The notes: generated from the letters alone by a model not told the origin. A stretch of DNA of 64,000 bases from Haloarcula vallismortis ATCC 29715 (GCF_000337775.1 NZ_AOLQ01000069.1:186001-250000), one strand, 5' to 3'. Counted from the stretch's first letter, positions 46,879 through 56,296 are shown. Numbers and translations are program-made.

Positions 46879-48051
46879 TCAGTCCTCGCTCAGGACGCCC
46901 GGCAAGAAGCGGTCCTCGTGGGCTTCGATGGTGTCGGCGTAGCGGGTCAGCGTCTCGAAGATGTCGGCGACGCCGTCCTCGAAGGACTGTGACTGGCCAC
47001 CGATGAGGTCGGCGTAGCGGTCGTTTTCGATCTCCATCTTGTGGGTCTCGTCCTCGTCGCGGGGATTTTCGAAGTGCTCGACAGCCACGTCGAGGTCGAA
47101 CTCGCTGCCCACATCAGCGATGGTCTCGGCTATCTCGACGATGCTGATGGCGCGCGTGACCTGATTGTACACCGTCAGTCCCTCGGGGCGCTCGTCGGGG
47201 TCGGTCAGGGCCACCTCGGCCAGTCCTTCGACGGCGTCCTCAAGCGAGATGAACGGCTTGCGCTGCTCGCCCTTGCCGTAAACGGTGACGGGGTAGCCCG
47301 CAACGGCCTGTGCACAGAAGCGGTGCGTGACCGTGCCGAAGTAGTAGTCGAAGTCGAAGCGGGTCTTAAGCCGGCCGTCCGCGCGGGTCTCCTCGGTCTC
47401 GGTCCCGTAGACGATGGCCGTTCGCACGTCCGAAATAGGGATGTCGAACTGCGTATGGGCCAGCCGCATGTTCTGGGCGTCGAATCCCTTCGTCGCGTGG
47501 TACCAGCTCCCGCCCATGTTGGGGAAGGGCACGTCGTCGCGTTCGCCCTGGTTCTCCATCGTCGCGCCGCCTTCCGGAATCGGGAACTCCGGCGCGCCGT
47601 AGACGCCCGTCGTCGTCGTCTCGACGAAGTGGGTGTCGGTGAGGTCGTGCTCTTCGAGCCCCCACAGCAGGTTTCGCGTCGCCTGGAGGTTGTTGTGCTG
47701 AGTGTAGTTCGCCCGCTCGCCGTTGATCTGTGAGTACGGTGCGGAGGGCTGGGCGGCAGTGTGTACGACGACTTCGGGTTCGTGGACCGAGAGCAGTTCG
47801 TCGACGAATGATTTCTCGGCGAGGTCGCCCTCGACGAAGGAGAGGTTCGTCAGGCCGTGGACCTCGCGGGCCGCGTCGAGGCGTTCGTCGATGCTTGCGA
47901 CCGGTGTCGCGCTCGTCGCGCCGACATCCTCGACCCACTCTCTTCGGGCGAAGTTGTCGACGAGCAGCACTCGGTCGTCCGTTCGGTCCGCGATTCGCAG
48001 TGCGGCCGGCCACCCGACATAGCCGTCGCCGCCAGTGATGAGAATCGTCAT
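46879..48051 (-). CDS. UDP-sulfoquinovose synthase-like enzyme (SQD1/Agl3 family)
   Basis: A 390-residue extended SDR. Beyond GGDGYVG (7-13) it has features of SQD1 that ordinary epimerases lack: RANYTQHNNLQATRNLLW, the Thr run at 145-148 and Tyr184-x3-Lys188 (YHATK), at almost the same positions as SQD1 Thr145, Tyr182 and Lys186. SQD1 turns UDP-glucose and sulfite into UDP-sulfoquinovose; Sulfolobus Agl3 does so for N-glycans. First gene of the operon that ends with the STT3-like enzyme. I recall sulfoquinovosamine in the N-glycan of Haloarcula hispanica, which fits. A plain epimerase is less likely. Confidence 0.8.
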   Translation of the reverse strand: MTILITGGDGYVGWPAALRIADRTDDRVLLVDNFARREWVEDVGATSATPVASIDERLDAAREVHGLTNLSFVEGDLAEKSFVDELLSVHEPEVVVHTAAQPSAPYSQINGERANYTQHNNLQATRNLLWGLEEHDLTDTHFVETTTTGVYGAPEFPIPEGGATMENQGERDDVPFPNMGGSWYHATKGFDAQNMRLAHTQFDIPISDVRTAIVYGTETEETRADGRLKTRFDFDYYFGTVTHRFCAQAVAGYPVTVYGKGEQRKPFISLEDAVEGLAEVALTDPDERPEGLTVYNQVTRAISIVEIAETIADVGSEFDLDVAVEHFENPRDEDETHKMEIENDRYADLIGGQSQSFEDGVADIFETLTRYADTIEAHEDRFLPGVLSED

Positions 48052-48052
48052 A

Positions 48053-48073
48053 GTTACTCAGTTAGTGAGTAAC
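48053..48073. promoter_or_regulatory. Inverted repeat at the promoter of the sulfosugar operon
   Basis: GTTACTCA and TGAGTAAC form a perfect 8-base inverted repeat around GTTAG, 2-22 bases upstream of the SQD1-like ATG. An AT-rich element (minus-strand ATTTATCA, 48083-48090) lies just outside it, so the repeat would cover the transcription start. A repressor operator is the natural reading. Confidence 0.5.
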
Positions 48074-48250
48074 TTCACTGCGTGATAAATCTTCTGTTCA
48101 GATGCATGTTGTTTTTATCCCGCGTCGCCTCCCACAGGCCCAGCGTGGTTCCCGGAACAGGCTCGTCTGGCCAACGTCGAAACTACTCCACTTCCCGCCG
48201 TTTCGCAACCGTTAAAACCGACCCTGTCTTTCTTCCATTTGCTATCGCAC

Positions 48251-48323
48251 GGGCCGGTGGGGTAGCCTGGTATCCTTCGGCCTTCGGGTGGCCGTAACCG
48301 CGATTCGAATTCGCGCCGGCCCA
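48251..48323 (+). tRNA. tRNA-Pro (anticodon CGG)
   Basis: A complete 73-base cloverleaf without intron. The acceptor stem pairs 48251-48257 with 48316-48322 (GGGCCGG/CCGGCCC), followed by discriminator A. The anticodon stem CGGCC (48278-48282) pairs with GGCCG (48290-48294) around a loop with anticodon CGG at 48285-48287. The T arm CGCGA-TTCGAAT-TCGCG is perfect. CCA is not encoded. A T-run (48324-48328) follows as a terminator, and an A/T-rich TTAAAA lies near 48212, about 37 bases upstream, as a possible TATA element. Modified at positions 15, 54 and 55 by enzymes encoded in this same window (family knowledge). Confidence 0.95.
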
Positions 48324-48500
48324 TTTTTCCGACTCAAACTGGACAGTGTTGCTTATGTGGTAGAAGTGGCCGTGACGCATCCTTGTGGGCAGAAGAACTG
48401 AGTACTCGCGGAGCAGAGCGCCATAGCGGTACGGATCTCTCCCGGTTCTCGTTTCAAACACAGTACCGCCAAGCAACAGAACCGTCCGATACGCCGATTA
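48324..48500. other. Gene-free stretch after the tRNA
   Basis: About 180 bases after tRNA-Pro. Apart from the T-run at 48324-48328 I see no gene, RNA or repeat. I looked for a phage or plasmid attachment copy of the tRNA 3' end and found none in the window. Confidence 0.4.
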
Positions 48501-50021
48501 TCAGCCGTCACCCCGACCCGCAGCGACTACGTAGGCCTGTCCGCGGAACCGGAACCGTCGGCTGTCCGAATCGTATCCGAGTACGCCGTCCACGGCCCGC
48601 TCGTCAGTCTCGACAACAACGCGATTCACCCCGTCAGTCAGGAACGGAAGGGCGTTGCGAAGCCCGCCGTCGGACGGAGCGAACCGATCGCGTGTCATCA
48701 CCTGTTCGACGATAATCTGCTCGTCCGCGCTGTCGGTGCGAGAAAGCGAGAACGTCGCGTCAGCCGGACTCTTGTCGTCGCCGTGGCGACCGGTCGTCAC
48801 TGTGACGGTGTCGCCGTCACGCGCTGTCGACACGTCGTCGGTTGGCGTCACGGCAACGCGGTCGCCGACCAACTCGATCAGAGCACCGCTCTCGTTCGTT
48901 GCGTGCCCGTAGCCGGCGACGATGGCGTACTCGCCGCCGCCGAGATATCCCTGCGTGAGGCCGTCACAGCGGCAGTCGCCAGTGCCGCAACTTACCGCCT
49001 GCCCGTTGAACGCCCGGAGCCCCCATTGTTCTCGACCGCCTGGTGATAGGAGTCGACAGTCGGCGGTGTGGCCCATCGGCGCGATGTGGAACCACTCGCC
49101 GTCGACGAGTTTGTAGAGGTTCCAGTGGCCACATTGCAGTCGCTCGTGGCTGTTATTGACCATCACGAAGCCGATTTGGGTGTCCAGTTCGGCGCGCTCG
49201 GAAGCGGGGCGAACAAAGGCTGGTGTCGTCCTGTCTGCCTCGTGGAACCACTGGACGCTGCTGTCGCCGGGGAACGGCGGCAGCGAGCGGCCGGCGAATC
49301 GGGACTCCGTCTCAGGGCCGGGACTTCGCGCATCCCAGACGGTGACCGACAGCATCTCATCCCGGCCACGGAATTCGTAGGTCCCGGTCGGCCGACCGAG
49401 CTGACCCGGTTCGCCGACGAGCGCGTACTCCAGGCGGACCCATTCACCGGGGGCGAGCCGGTGCGTCTCTGTCATCCAGGGACCGACATCGTCGACCTGC
49501 CAGTACCCCTCCGACGAGCGACTGAGAGAGGGAACGTCGGTGGCGAGAGCGTTGTTCTCTGTGGGCGCGAGATGGAGGCGGGCCTCGTGGTCGTAGCCGC
49601 GGGGCTGGCGGCTGTGTGTCCGCCCGATTCCCGGGATCCACTCCACTCGGAACGTGTTCTCGAACTCGTTGCCGTTCTGGAGCCAGCCGCGAAGTATGGC
49701 TGGGTGATCGTCGGTCGCCGTCCGGTCGAACCAGAGCGCGACTCGCGCCTCGTCGTCGGTGTGGAGCCCTGCTGAACTGAGGGCGTAGGTCCGTGGCCCG
49801 GTTTCCAGTTCGACCACGGTCGTCAGTTCCTCTGGTTGGGGCGGTTCGCCGGTAGCTGTCGGTGTCTCTGTCTCGCTGTCGTTCGCATCGGGCGGTGACT
49901 CATCCGGGCGCGGTGCAGGTGTCACGCCGTCAGTCCCGTCAGCTCCCGGGCTGCCGAACGAACAGCCGGCGAGTCCCGCCAGCGCACCCGGGACCGACGC
50001 GAGGAGGGCACGTCTGCGCAT
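48501..50021 (-). CDS. Large Tat lipoprotein of unknown function
   Basis: A 506-residue lipoprotein: RRRALLASVPG signal, lipobox ending at Cys20, then a Pro/Thr/Glu-rich linker to about residue 62. The mature part is beta-rich, with a small cysteine-rich segment (CGTGDCRC, around residue 350) that could bind a metal. Otherwise no family is recognisable. It stands alone. Confidence 0.7.
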   Translation of the reverse strand: MRRRALLASVPGALAGLAGCSFGSPGADGTDGVTPAPRPDESPPDANDSETETPTATGEPPQPEELTTVVELETGPRTYALSSAGLHTDDEARVALWFDRTATDDHPAILRGWLQNGNEFENTFRVEWIPGIGRTHSRQPRGYDHEARLHLAPTENNALATDVPSLSRSSEGYWQVDDVGPWMTETHRLAPGEWVRLEYALVGEPGQLGRPTGTYEFRGRDEMLSVTVWDARSPGPETESRFAGRSLPPFPGDSSVQWFHEADRTTPAFVRPASERAELDTQIGFVMVNNSHERLQCGHWNLYKLVDGEWFHIAPMGHTADCRLLSPGGREQWGLRAFNGQAVSCGTGDCRCDGLTQGYLGGGEYAIVAGYGHATNESGALIELVGDRVAVTPTDDVSTARDGDTVTVTTGRHGDDKSPADATFSLSRTDSADEQIIVEQVMTRDRFAPSDGGLRNALPFLTDGVNRVVVETDERAVDGVLGYDSDSRRFRFRGQAYVVAAGRGDG

Positions 50022-50114
50022 AGACGACAGGTTCGCCGCTTCGGATAAACGCTTTCTGGAGGGTCAGACGGCGTTTGTAGCGTTTTCGACGCCGTCGGGG
50101 CTTCAAACTACGGC

Positions 50115-50531
50115 CTACCCCTCTGCGAACATCTCGACGACGCGGTCTAGGTCGGGAGACAGTTCCTGCATCACGTCAGTCGTCGTGAGAATGCCGACGC
50201 TGCTGGCCTGCCCGTCGACCACGAGTCGCTTGATGGTGTGCTCGACCATCGTGTCGATAGCCTCCTCCAGCGGGGCACCGGGGGCGATTGTCTTGACAGG
50301 GGTCGTCATCAGGTCGCCGACCGGTGTCGTATCCGGGTCGATTCCGTCACTGAGGCCGTCGATAATATCCGTTTTCGTGAGTATCCCTCGCCCGTACTCT
50401 GTCTCAACGACGACAGAACCGACCGCCTCGGACGCCAGAAGCTTCGAAGCGTCTCGGACGACAAGCTCCCGGTCAACGGTCTTCACTGGCTTTGTCATCA
50501 CCTGCTCGACTGGTGTGTCAAGTGAGTTCAT
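50115..50531 (-). CDS. Two-CBS-domain protein
   Basis: A 138-residue protein made of two CBS domains (about 8-60 and 72-130; VEQVMTKPVKTV, LMTTPVKTIAPG). Such Bateman modules bind adenine nucleotides and act as sensors. With no catalytic domain attached it is probably a regulator of another protein. ATG 50529-50531 gives MNSLDTPVEQVM; a longer start is unlikely. Confidence 0.88.
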   Translation of the reverse strand: MNSLDTPVEQVMTKPVKTVDRELVVRDASKLLASEAVGSVVVETEYGRGILTKTDIIDGLSDGIDPDTTPVGDLMTTPVKTIAPGAPLEEAIDTMVEHTIKRLVVDGQASSVGILTTTDVMQELSPDLDRVVEMFAEG

Positions 50532-50594
50532 ACCATATATTGGCAAACACACATCATAAGTCATTTCACTCCCGCAATCGGTGCCGACCTAGCC

Positions 50595-51053
50595 TTACCA
50601 GTCAAAGTCCGCGTGAATCGCCAGTCCCTCCTCCTGACATATCGGCCCAACGACCTCGGTAATACCGTCGAGAATATCGCCGGAGCGGACTGGTTCCTCG
50701 TGACCGCTGAAGTCGCTCACCTCGTCGTTGCTGACGCTGTAGACGACTCTCCCGAGACCAGCGTACCGGAGTCCGCCGGCACACATCGGGCACGGTTCGG
50801 TGCTCGTGTACATCGCTACCTCCGCGCGCTCGTCCGGCTCGAACTCGCGTTTCGCTCGGTACGCTAGGTGGAGTTCCGGATGGCGACGCACATCGGATTC
50901 GGTGAGCACGCGGTTCGAGGCCTCCATGACGACCTCGTCGTCACGAACGAGTACCGATCCGAACGGCCGGTCGCCGCGGTCGACGGCGGTTTCGGCTAAC
51001 TCGAAGGCGCGTCGCATATGCGCCTCGTGATCGAACTCGTCGAAATCTAACAT
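50595..51053 (-). CDS. Cytidine/deoxycytidylate deaminase-family nucleoside deaminase
   Basis: A 152-residue zinc deaminase of the CDA/TadA superfamily. The zinc and catalytic residues are present: RRHPELHLAYRA (His and Glu, with Pro in place of the usual Ala of HAE) and EPCPMCAGGL (PCxxC). The closest familiar relatives are guanine deaminases and TadA-type enzymes; the substrate is uncertain. ATG 51051-51053 is chosen; the frame opens eight codons earlier. Confidence 0.83.
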   Translation of the reverse strand: MLDFDEFDHEAHMRRAFELAETAVDRGDRPFGSVLVRDDEVVMEASNRVLTESDVRRHPELHLAYRAKREFEPDERAEVAMYTSTEPCPMCAGGLRYAGLGRVVYSVSNDEVSDFSGHEEPVRSGDILDGITEVVGPICQEEGLAIHADFDW

Positions 51054-51178
51054 GGGCATACCCTCGATTTGAACCACAGGCGGAAGTAGGCACGGCGTGC
51101 AACGACCCGGACTCGAAACGAGGAGTTCGACCGGAGCCTGACAGTAGTGTTACAACTGTGCCGATCTTAGTCCCGGTC

Positions 51179-51433
51179 ATGCACTGGGACCGCTGCCGAG
51201 ACTTCGAAGGTGAGAAAGCGCTCGGTATCTGGCTCCTCGTCGACGATAGCGGAACCGTCGAGAAGGAACTGTACGTGGAGTCACACGAGTACCGCGACGA
51301 CGGGTTCGACGTGTACACGGCCACGCTTGCCGGCGAGTGGACGCATCTCGAAGCGACGGACACTGCCGATGAAGCGTTTCCCCGCGCACTGGAGTCCCTC
51401 GACGACAGTGGCTACGAACGGACTGACCACTGA
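51179..51433 (+). CDS. Small conserved hypothetical protein
   Basis: An 84-residue acidic soluble protein starting at ATG 51179 (MHWDRCRDFEGEKALGIWLLV); a GTG at 51158 would add seven hydrophobic residues. It is beta-rich and has a single Cys. Haloarchaeal homologues probably exist, but I recognise no family. Divergent from the deaminase gene. Confidence 0.5.
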   Translation: MHWDRCRDFEGEKALGIWLLVDDSGTVEKELYVESHEYRDDGFDVYTATLAGEWTHLEATDTADEAFPRALESLDDSGYERTDH

Positions 51434-51496
51434 ACGTGATACAACCACTTCAGTACGAATCTGCCAGCGCGTTTCCCTGTTACACAACCAACAACT

Positions 51497-52546
51497 ATGT
51501 TACGGACCGCAATACTCGGCCTGGGCGAGGTCGCACAGTGGCACAAGACCGCAATCGAAAGTACCCCCAACACCGTACTCACTGCCGTTGCTGATATCGA
51601 CTCACAACAGGTCGAGTGCGCTGCTTCTGCGTGGGGCGTCTCTGGATACACCGACCCGAACCGCCTCCTTGCGACCGAAGCGGTCGACTGGGTCCACGTC
51701 TGTACGCCGCTGCAAACCCACTTCGACCTCGCGATGGCGTGTATCGACGCGTCGGTCCACGTCTTGGTCGAGAAGCCGTTCGTCTCTACCCGAGAGGAGT
51801 TCGAACGCCTTACGGCTGCCGCGGACCAGGCTGGCGTTCATGCGACGGTCGTCCACAATCAAGTGTATTACCGGCCGCTGCAGACTGCGCTTCGACGTAT
51901 CGACCGCGGCGATATCGGGCGACTCCACGGCGTCTCTGTCCACTGGGCGGAGGACATCGACCCAACGGTTCCGGGCCGCGGGGACTGGGTGCTCGACCTC
52001 CCCGGTGGCGAGTTCGGCGAGGGAATCGTCCACCCCATCTACGTCGGGTTGCGCGGGGCTGGCTACCCCGCAGACGACGCTTCGGTCGACATTCGACAGT
52101 GTCAGACAGCCGCTGACGGGGTCGCGTTCGACGGGATCGCCCTCTCGTTCGTGACGGCCGACGAGGTCACCTGTACGATACAGCACCACTCGAACGTGCC
52201 TGACCGTCGCCGCGTCGTCTTTGCTGGGGAGGGCGGGCACCTCACCGTCGATATCGGGACACAGTCGCTCCGGTCCCACCGTCACGGCTACGGCCCCAAC
52301 TCCCCGTACGACCTGCCGATGCTGGCCGGGGCGCTCACCGACCTGCGAAACGCGGCCCGCACGACCGCCAGTGCAGTCCGTGAGACCGTCAAAACGCGGC
52401 TCTCGTCGTCGTACTCGCCCCATGACACCCATACCCCGGTAGTCCGCCGCGAAGCACGGGCCATCGAACACGGCGGTGACGGCCCGACGCCGCGAGCGGA
52501 GGCCGACTGGGCCAACCGGCTGTTCACCTCGGTCGTCGAACTGTGA
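51497..52546 (+). CDS. Gfo/Idh/MocA-family oxidoreductase
   Basis: A 349-residue NAD(P)-dependent oxidoreductase. The Rossmann motif GLGEVAQWH (near residue 7), the VEKPF catalytic Lys segment (near 94) and the long C-terminal alpha/beta domain are typical. Members oxidise or isomerise sugars or sugar nucleotides; the substrate is unknown. Not next to any sugar operon, though the glycosylation region is only 3 kb away. Confidence 0.85.
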   Translation: MLRTAILGLGEVAQWHKTAIESTPNTVLTAVADIDSQQVECAASAWGVSGYTDPNRLLATEAVDWVHVCTPLQTHFDLAMACIDASVHVLVEKPFVSTREEFERLTAAADQAGVHATVVHNQVYYRPLQTALRRIDRGDIGRLHGVSVHWAEDIDPTVPGRGDWVLDLPGGEFGEGIVHPIYVGLRGAGYPADDASVDIRQCQTAADGVAFDGIALSFVTADEVTCTIQHHSNVPDRRRVVFAGEGGHLTVDIGTQSLRSHRHGYGPNSPYDLPMLAGALTDLRNAARTTASAVRETVKTRLSSSYSPHDTHTPVVRREARAIEHGGDGPTPRAEADWANRLFTSVVEL

Positions 52547-52638
52547 GCGCTGAACCCGGATATTTCGCCGTTCGGACGACCGGTCGACCGCCACTCGCCT
52601 GTCGATGCACGTAAGTCGCCGACCGGCCTCCTCCCTGT

Positions 52639-53235
52639 ATGCGCCAGTTCGTCATCATCGGCCACGACGCACCGACGACGCCGGAGTTCTCGCTCGACGA
52701 CCTGGCGGGCGCTGCCGGCCGGCTCGACGTGCTCTGTCGGTGTGTCACCAGCGCGTTCTTCCTGAGTCATGCCATCCGGGAGGACGTTCGGGTCCACCTG
52801 ATCTTATCGGACGAGTACACCGTCACGTTCGAGGGAAGCGACCTCCGCCGGCTGAACCCCGATGAACGGTCCACGGCGGCACTGATTCGGAAGGCCCTCG
52901 AGGAGCGCGAGGAAGCAATCGGTTACATCCCGGTTGAAACGTCGCCGGGGGTGTCGCTCACGAGGCGGGGGTTCGAGGGAACGCTCGACGACGTCGCCCG
53001 CCGCGGGACCGTCGTCCAACTGCACGAGGACGGCGACCCCATCGTCGACGTTGCCCCGCCGTCGGACCCGGTGTTCGTCCTCTCGGACCACCACGACTTT
53101 CAAGACGAGGAAGCGACGCTGCTGGCCGACCGTGCGGACGAGCGCGTCTCGCTCGGTCCGAAAGCGCTCCACGCTGACCACTCGATCACTGTCGCGCACA
53201 ACTATCTGGACACGGCGGGGTTCGAGCAGTATTGA
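52639..53235 (+). CDS. trmY: tRNA (pseudouridine-54 N1) methyltransferase TrmY
   Basis: A 198-residue SPOUT methyltransferase. [22 protein letters not shown] at the start and [21 protein letters not shown] near the end, which forms the knotted S-adenosylmethionine site, are hallmarks. TrmY methylates pseudouridine-54 of archaeal tRNA. Pus10, which makes that pseudouridine, is encoded in this window at 18575-19852. Likely monocistronic. Confidence 0.94.
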   Translation: MRQFVIIGHDAPTTPEFSLDDLAGAAGRLDVLCRCVTSAFFLSHAIREDVRVHLILSDEYTVTFEGSDLRRLNPDERSTAALIRKALEEREEAIGYIPVETSPGVSLTRRGFEGTLDDVARRGTVVQLHEDGDPIVDVAPPSDPVFVLSDHHDFQDEEATLLADRADERVSLGPKALHADHSITVAHNYLDTAGFEQY

Positions 53236-53363
53236 TGGGGCGCGCTGGGAGACTGCCAGAAGGGTTTTTATCGGTGGTTCGCTGAATGGTGTATGGAATT
53301 CTTGCGCTCGGAGACAGCGCTGGGTTTCGCTCTTCGACGACGCACTGAAACGACGGGGGATCG

Positions 53364-55472
53364 ATGACTGACCGGGAAAGTCTGTCCCGTCGTGCGGTTC
53401 TGCAGACAGTCGTCGGGACCGGTCTTGCGTCCGCTGCCGGTTGTTCGGCGCTCGAAAGCGAAAGCGACGACGCGGCCTCGACGGTCGAGGGCGAACGCGC
53501 CGCGGAACTCGCTCGGCGGTTCGCACCGACGCTGTACTTCGACAGAGCGGAGCCGTGGTTCCCGACGGACCCGCGGCCCTACACCAGCGAACAGGACGGA
53601 ACCACCATCGTCGATGGGTTCGACGCGTTCAACGGCTACCACGACCGGATGACTGACGGCGAGCCGCCGGACCCGACGGCGTTCTACAACGTTGTCGAGT
53701 ACGAGCAGTCGCCGCTGGCCGTCGTCCAGTTCTGGTTCTATTCGGCGTTCGACCAGTTCACGACGAACTTCCACTGGCACGACTGGGAGGTTCTGCATGT
53801 GTTCGTCGACACGGAGACGGACAACCCGCAACTGTACGTCGCCAGCTCCCACTCCCGGAAGGTCCCCAACAACGAGTTTCTGGACCCGGACCCGGAGATG
53901 GTGCCGCGCATCCTCTCGGAACTGGGCTCACACTCCAGCGCGCTCTCGGTGAACGACATCCGCGACCGATTCACCCGGCTGCCCGAGGGCGACCGGTTCG
54001 CGGACATCACGAACAGCGCCGTCGAGACCATCGAGGACCTCGCCGAAATCCCCGTCGCCTACGGGCTCCCGCGCGACGAGGGCTCCCGGCTCCCGTATCT
54101 CGTCCCGGCATACGAGGGCGCGCCGCTGTACGAACACGACCGGCTGCCGTCGGTCAGCCGCGAAGACCTCATCTCGGCGTCGCTCACCGTCCGTTCGTTC
54201 GACAGTCTCAGCCGACCACCGTCGGACCTGCCGACGAGAGAGACGGGGCTCGTCTTCCAGCATGTCGACCGCGGGGAGGCCGACCCGGACATCGAATACG
54301 ACCTCGTGCCGAGTAGCGAACTGGAACACATTACCGACTTCACCGGCCCGCAGCTGAGCTTCGAGTTCGCCGTGCCCGAGTTCGTCGAGGACGCCGTCGC
54401 GGGCCACATCACGACGACAGGCGCGCCGTGGAACCAGCCGCGGTACGAGAACCCCGCGGTGGATATCTCCGAGCCGAACCACCGGGCGGCGCTGGCCGAA
54501 CGCTACGAGGCCATCGGGGCACCGGCGGAAATCCGGACCCTTATCGCCAGCCTTTCCGAAGCCGTCTCGAACGACGACGCGCCCGAGGGCGACGGAATCA
54601 CGACCGAGGACACCACCGTCGAGTCCGTCGCCCTGCTGGAGAGCGACCCCGAGGCCGTCCCGACATCCGGTGGACTGGCTGTCATCCAGGACGTACCTGC
54701 GGGCGAGCATCGATTCACTGTCAATGGGGCCGGTGTCGCGCCACACAGCGAAACGGTGTCAGTCCCCGAAACGAGCGAGACCGAGGGGCCGACCAGAGCG
54801 GGCGTCGACGGGGAAGTCCCACTTGTCGCCCGGGAGAACGCGACGCGCCTCGAAGTCGACCCGACGGGGGCCGACAGCGACCTCACGGACCTCGCCGTCG
54901 ATGACGACTTCGCCGGCCGGCTGTACGACGCACCGCTCTCGGAACCCGACGCTGTCTACGTCCACGGCGGCGGCGCGTACACGACGGAGGTCCGGGACAG
55001 CGACGAGGAAATTGGCGCGTTTCGGGTGAACCCAGACCCGCAAGCCGACACTGCCACAACAATCGACCGGCCCCGGACCGGAAAGGCGTCACTGGCGTCG
55101 TTCCTCGCCGACATCGCCGAGGAAACGCGCCAGTCGGTCCTCGAAGAGATGGACGACGACGGCGACACCGATGACGACGATGACGACAATCCCGGGAGTA
55201 GCAATGGCTCTGAAAACGCTATCCAAGGTCTCGAACGGGCGCTCGCAGCTGTCGTTGAGGCTGCCAAACGGGCGACCGAACGCGCCGAGGCCGGCGACCG
55301 CGGCAACGCCGATAAACAGCTCCAGGCCGTCGCCGACCGACTCCAGCGCGTCGCGAGCAGAATCGAGGACGCCAGCGACGACCTCTCGGACCCGTTGTCC
55401 AACGCGGCTCGGAAGCGCCTCGAACAGGCAGACCGGCGGACTGAGCAGGCACAGGCAGCCGACAAACTGTAA
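53364..55472 (+). CDS. Large Tat lipoprotein with Vps62-like domain
   Basis: A 702-residue lipoprotein. SRRAVLQTVVG signal and lipobox ending at Cys27. Residues 45-200 resemble the Vps62 region: RFAPTLYFDRAEPWFP, then WFYSAFDQFTTNFHWHDWEVLHVFV with a His-Asp-x-Glu cluster. A beta-rich middle, an Asp-rich acidic stretch (about 585-605) and a C-terminal coiled coil (about 620-702) follow. Function unknown. The first residues overlap nothing; a small gap separates it from trmY. Confidence 0.72.
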   Translation: MTDRESLSRRAVLQTVVGTGLASAAGCSALESESDDAASTVEGERAAELARRFAPTLYFDRAEPWFPTDPRPYTSEQDGTTIVDGFDAFNGYHDRMTDGEPPDPTAFYNVVEYEQSPLAVVQFWFYSAFDQFTTNFHWHDWEVLHVFVDTETDNPQLYVASSHSRKVPNNEFLDPDPEMVPRILSELGSHSSALSVNDIRDRFTRLPEGDRFADITNSAVETIEDLAEIPVAYGLPRDEGSRLPYLVPAYEGAPLYEHDRLPSVSREDLISASLTVRSFDSLSRPPSDLPTRETGLVFQHVDRGEADPDIEYDLVPSSELEHITDFTGPQLSFEFAVPEFVEDAVAGHITTTGAPWNQPRYENPAVDISEPNHRAALAERYEAIGAPAEIRTLIASLSEAVSNDDAPEGDGITTEDTTVESVALLESDPEAVPTSGGLAVIQDVPAGEHRFTVNGAGVAPHSETVSVPETSETEGPTRAGVDGEVPLVARENATRLEVDPTGADSDLTDLAVDDDFAGRLYDAPLSEPDAVYVHGGGAYTTEVRDSDEEIGAFRVNPDPQADTATTIDRPRTGKASLASFLADIAEETRQSVLEEMDDDGDTDDDDDDNPGSSNGSENAIQGLERALAAVVEAAKRATERAEAGDRGNADKQLQAVADRLQRVASRIEDASDDLSDPLSNAARKRLEQADRRTEQAQAADKL

Positions 55473-55499
55473 GCTTTTGCCCCGTACTCAGAGGCTGTT

Positions 55500-55613
55500 C
55501 TAGCGGGCTAGCACGCTGGCGACAAGTCCCAGTTCCCCGGCGATGAACGTTCCGGGGACCGGGAGGACGAACAACACGACGTCGAACAGGCGGCCGAGAG
55601 TCGACATTCTCAT
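55500..55613 (-). CDS. 37-residue hydrophobic small protein
   Basis: ATG 55611-55613 to stop 55500-55502. One hydrophobic helix (VVLFVLPVPGTFIAGELGLVASVLA) after a basic start (STLGRL). It sits alone between the large lipoprotein and the Nudix gene on the other strand. No family; a real small membrane protein is possible, chance equally so. Confidence 0.35.
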   Translation of the reverse strand: MRMSTLGRLFDVVLFVLPVPGTFIAGELGLVASVLAR

Positions 55614-55706
55614 TCCCGCTACACGCACCGCACCACCTCGTATCGGTCTGGTACCTACCCGTTCGTGGACCCTGCTGATTTTGCCGGTGGGGGCCACACT
55701 GCTGGT

Positions 55707-56252
55707 ATGGACGAGGAACTCACCTGGGAGACACTCGGTGCCGAAACCGCCTACGCCTGTCCGGGATTCGATGTCATCCGTGAGGACGTACGCCTGCCCG
55801 ACGGCACGGAGGGAGAGTTCGACTACGTACAGCACGGCGAGAGCGTCATCGTGCTCCCGTTCACCGCCGGCGGTGACGTGGTCGTTATCGAGGAGTGGCG
55901 ACAGCCGGTCCACCGAGTCAACCGCGGTCTGCCGGCTGGGACAATGGAGGACGGAGACGACGACCCAACTGTCGCTGCTGCCCGCGAACTCCGCGAGGAA
56001 ACCGGCTACGAGGCGGAGTCACTCGACCACCTCTACACAGGCGAACCGGCCAACGGAAACACCGACTATGTGTTCCACTACTACGTCGCCTGGGACTGCC
56101 AAGCAACAGCCGATCAGGACCTCGACCACAACGAATCGATTCGAGTCGAGACTGCCGACTTCGACTCGTTGCTCCAGTCAGTGCGCGACGGTACACTCCG
56201 TGACAGCCGGTCCGCCGTCGGTATCATGTACTATGCCCTGTTCGAGCGCTGA
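55707..56252 (+). CDS. Nudix hydrolase, ADP-ribose pyrophosphatase-like
   Basis: A 181-residue Nudix enzyme. The Nudix box runs from GTMEDGDDDP to AARELREETGYEAE, with the metal-binding REL-EE pattern complete. VVIEEWRQPVHRV and GLPAG resemble ADP-sugar pyrophosphatases. ATG 55707 (MDEELTWETLG) is preferred over the upstream start. Substrate inferred by family only. Confidence 0.88.
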   Translation: MDEELTWETLGAETAYACPGFDVIREDVRLPDGTEGEFDYVQHGESVIVLPFTAGGDVVVIEEWRQPVHRVNRGLPAGTMEDGDDDPTVAAARELREETGYEAESLDHLYTGEPANGNTDYVFHYYVAWDCQATADQDLDHNESIRVETADFDSLLQSVRDGTLRDSRSAVGIMYYALFER

Positions 56253-56296
56253 ACTGACGACAGTTTGAAATCCTGTCAAGTGGTAACGGTTATCAC

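Noticed and set aside
48251-48323. tRNA-Pro as an integration site
   Set aside because: No integrase gene, no repeated copy of the tRNA 3' end and no compositional island next to it in this window.
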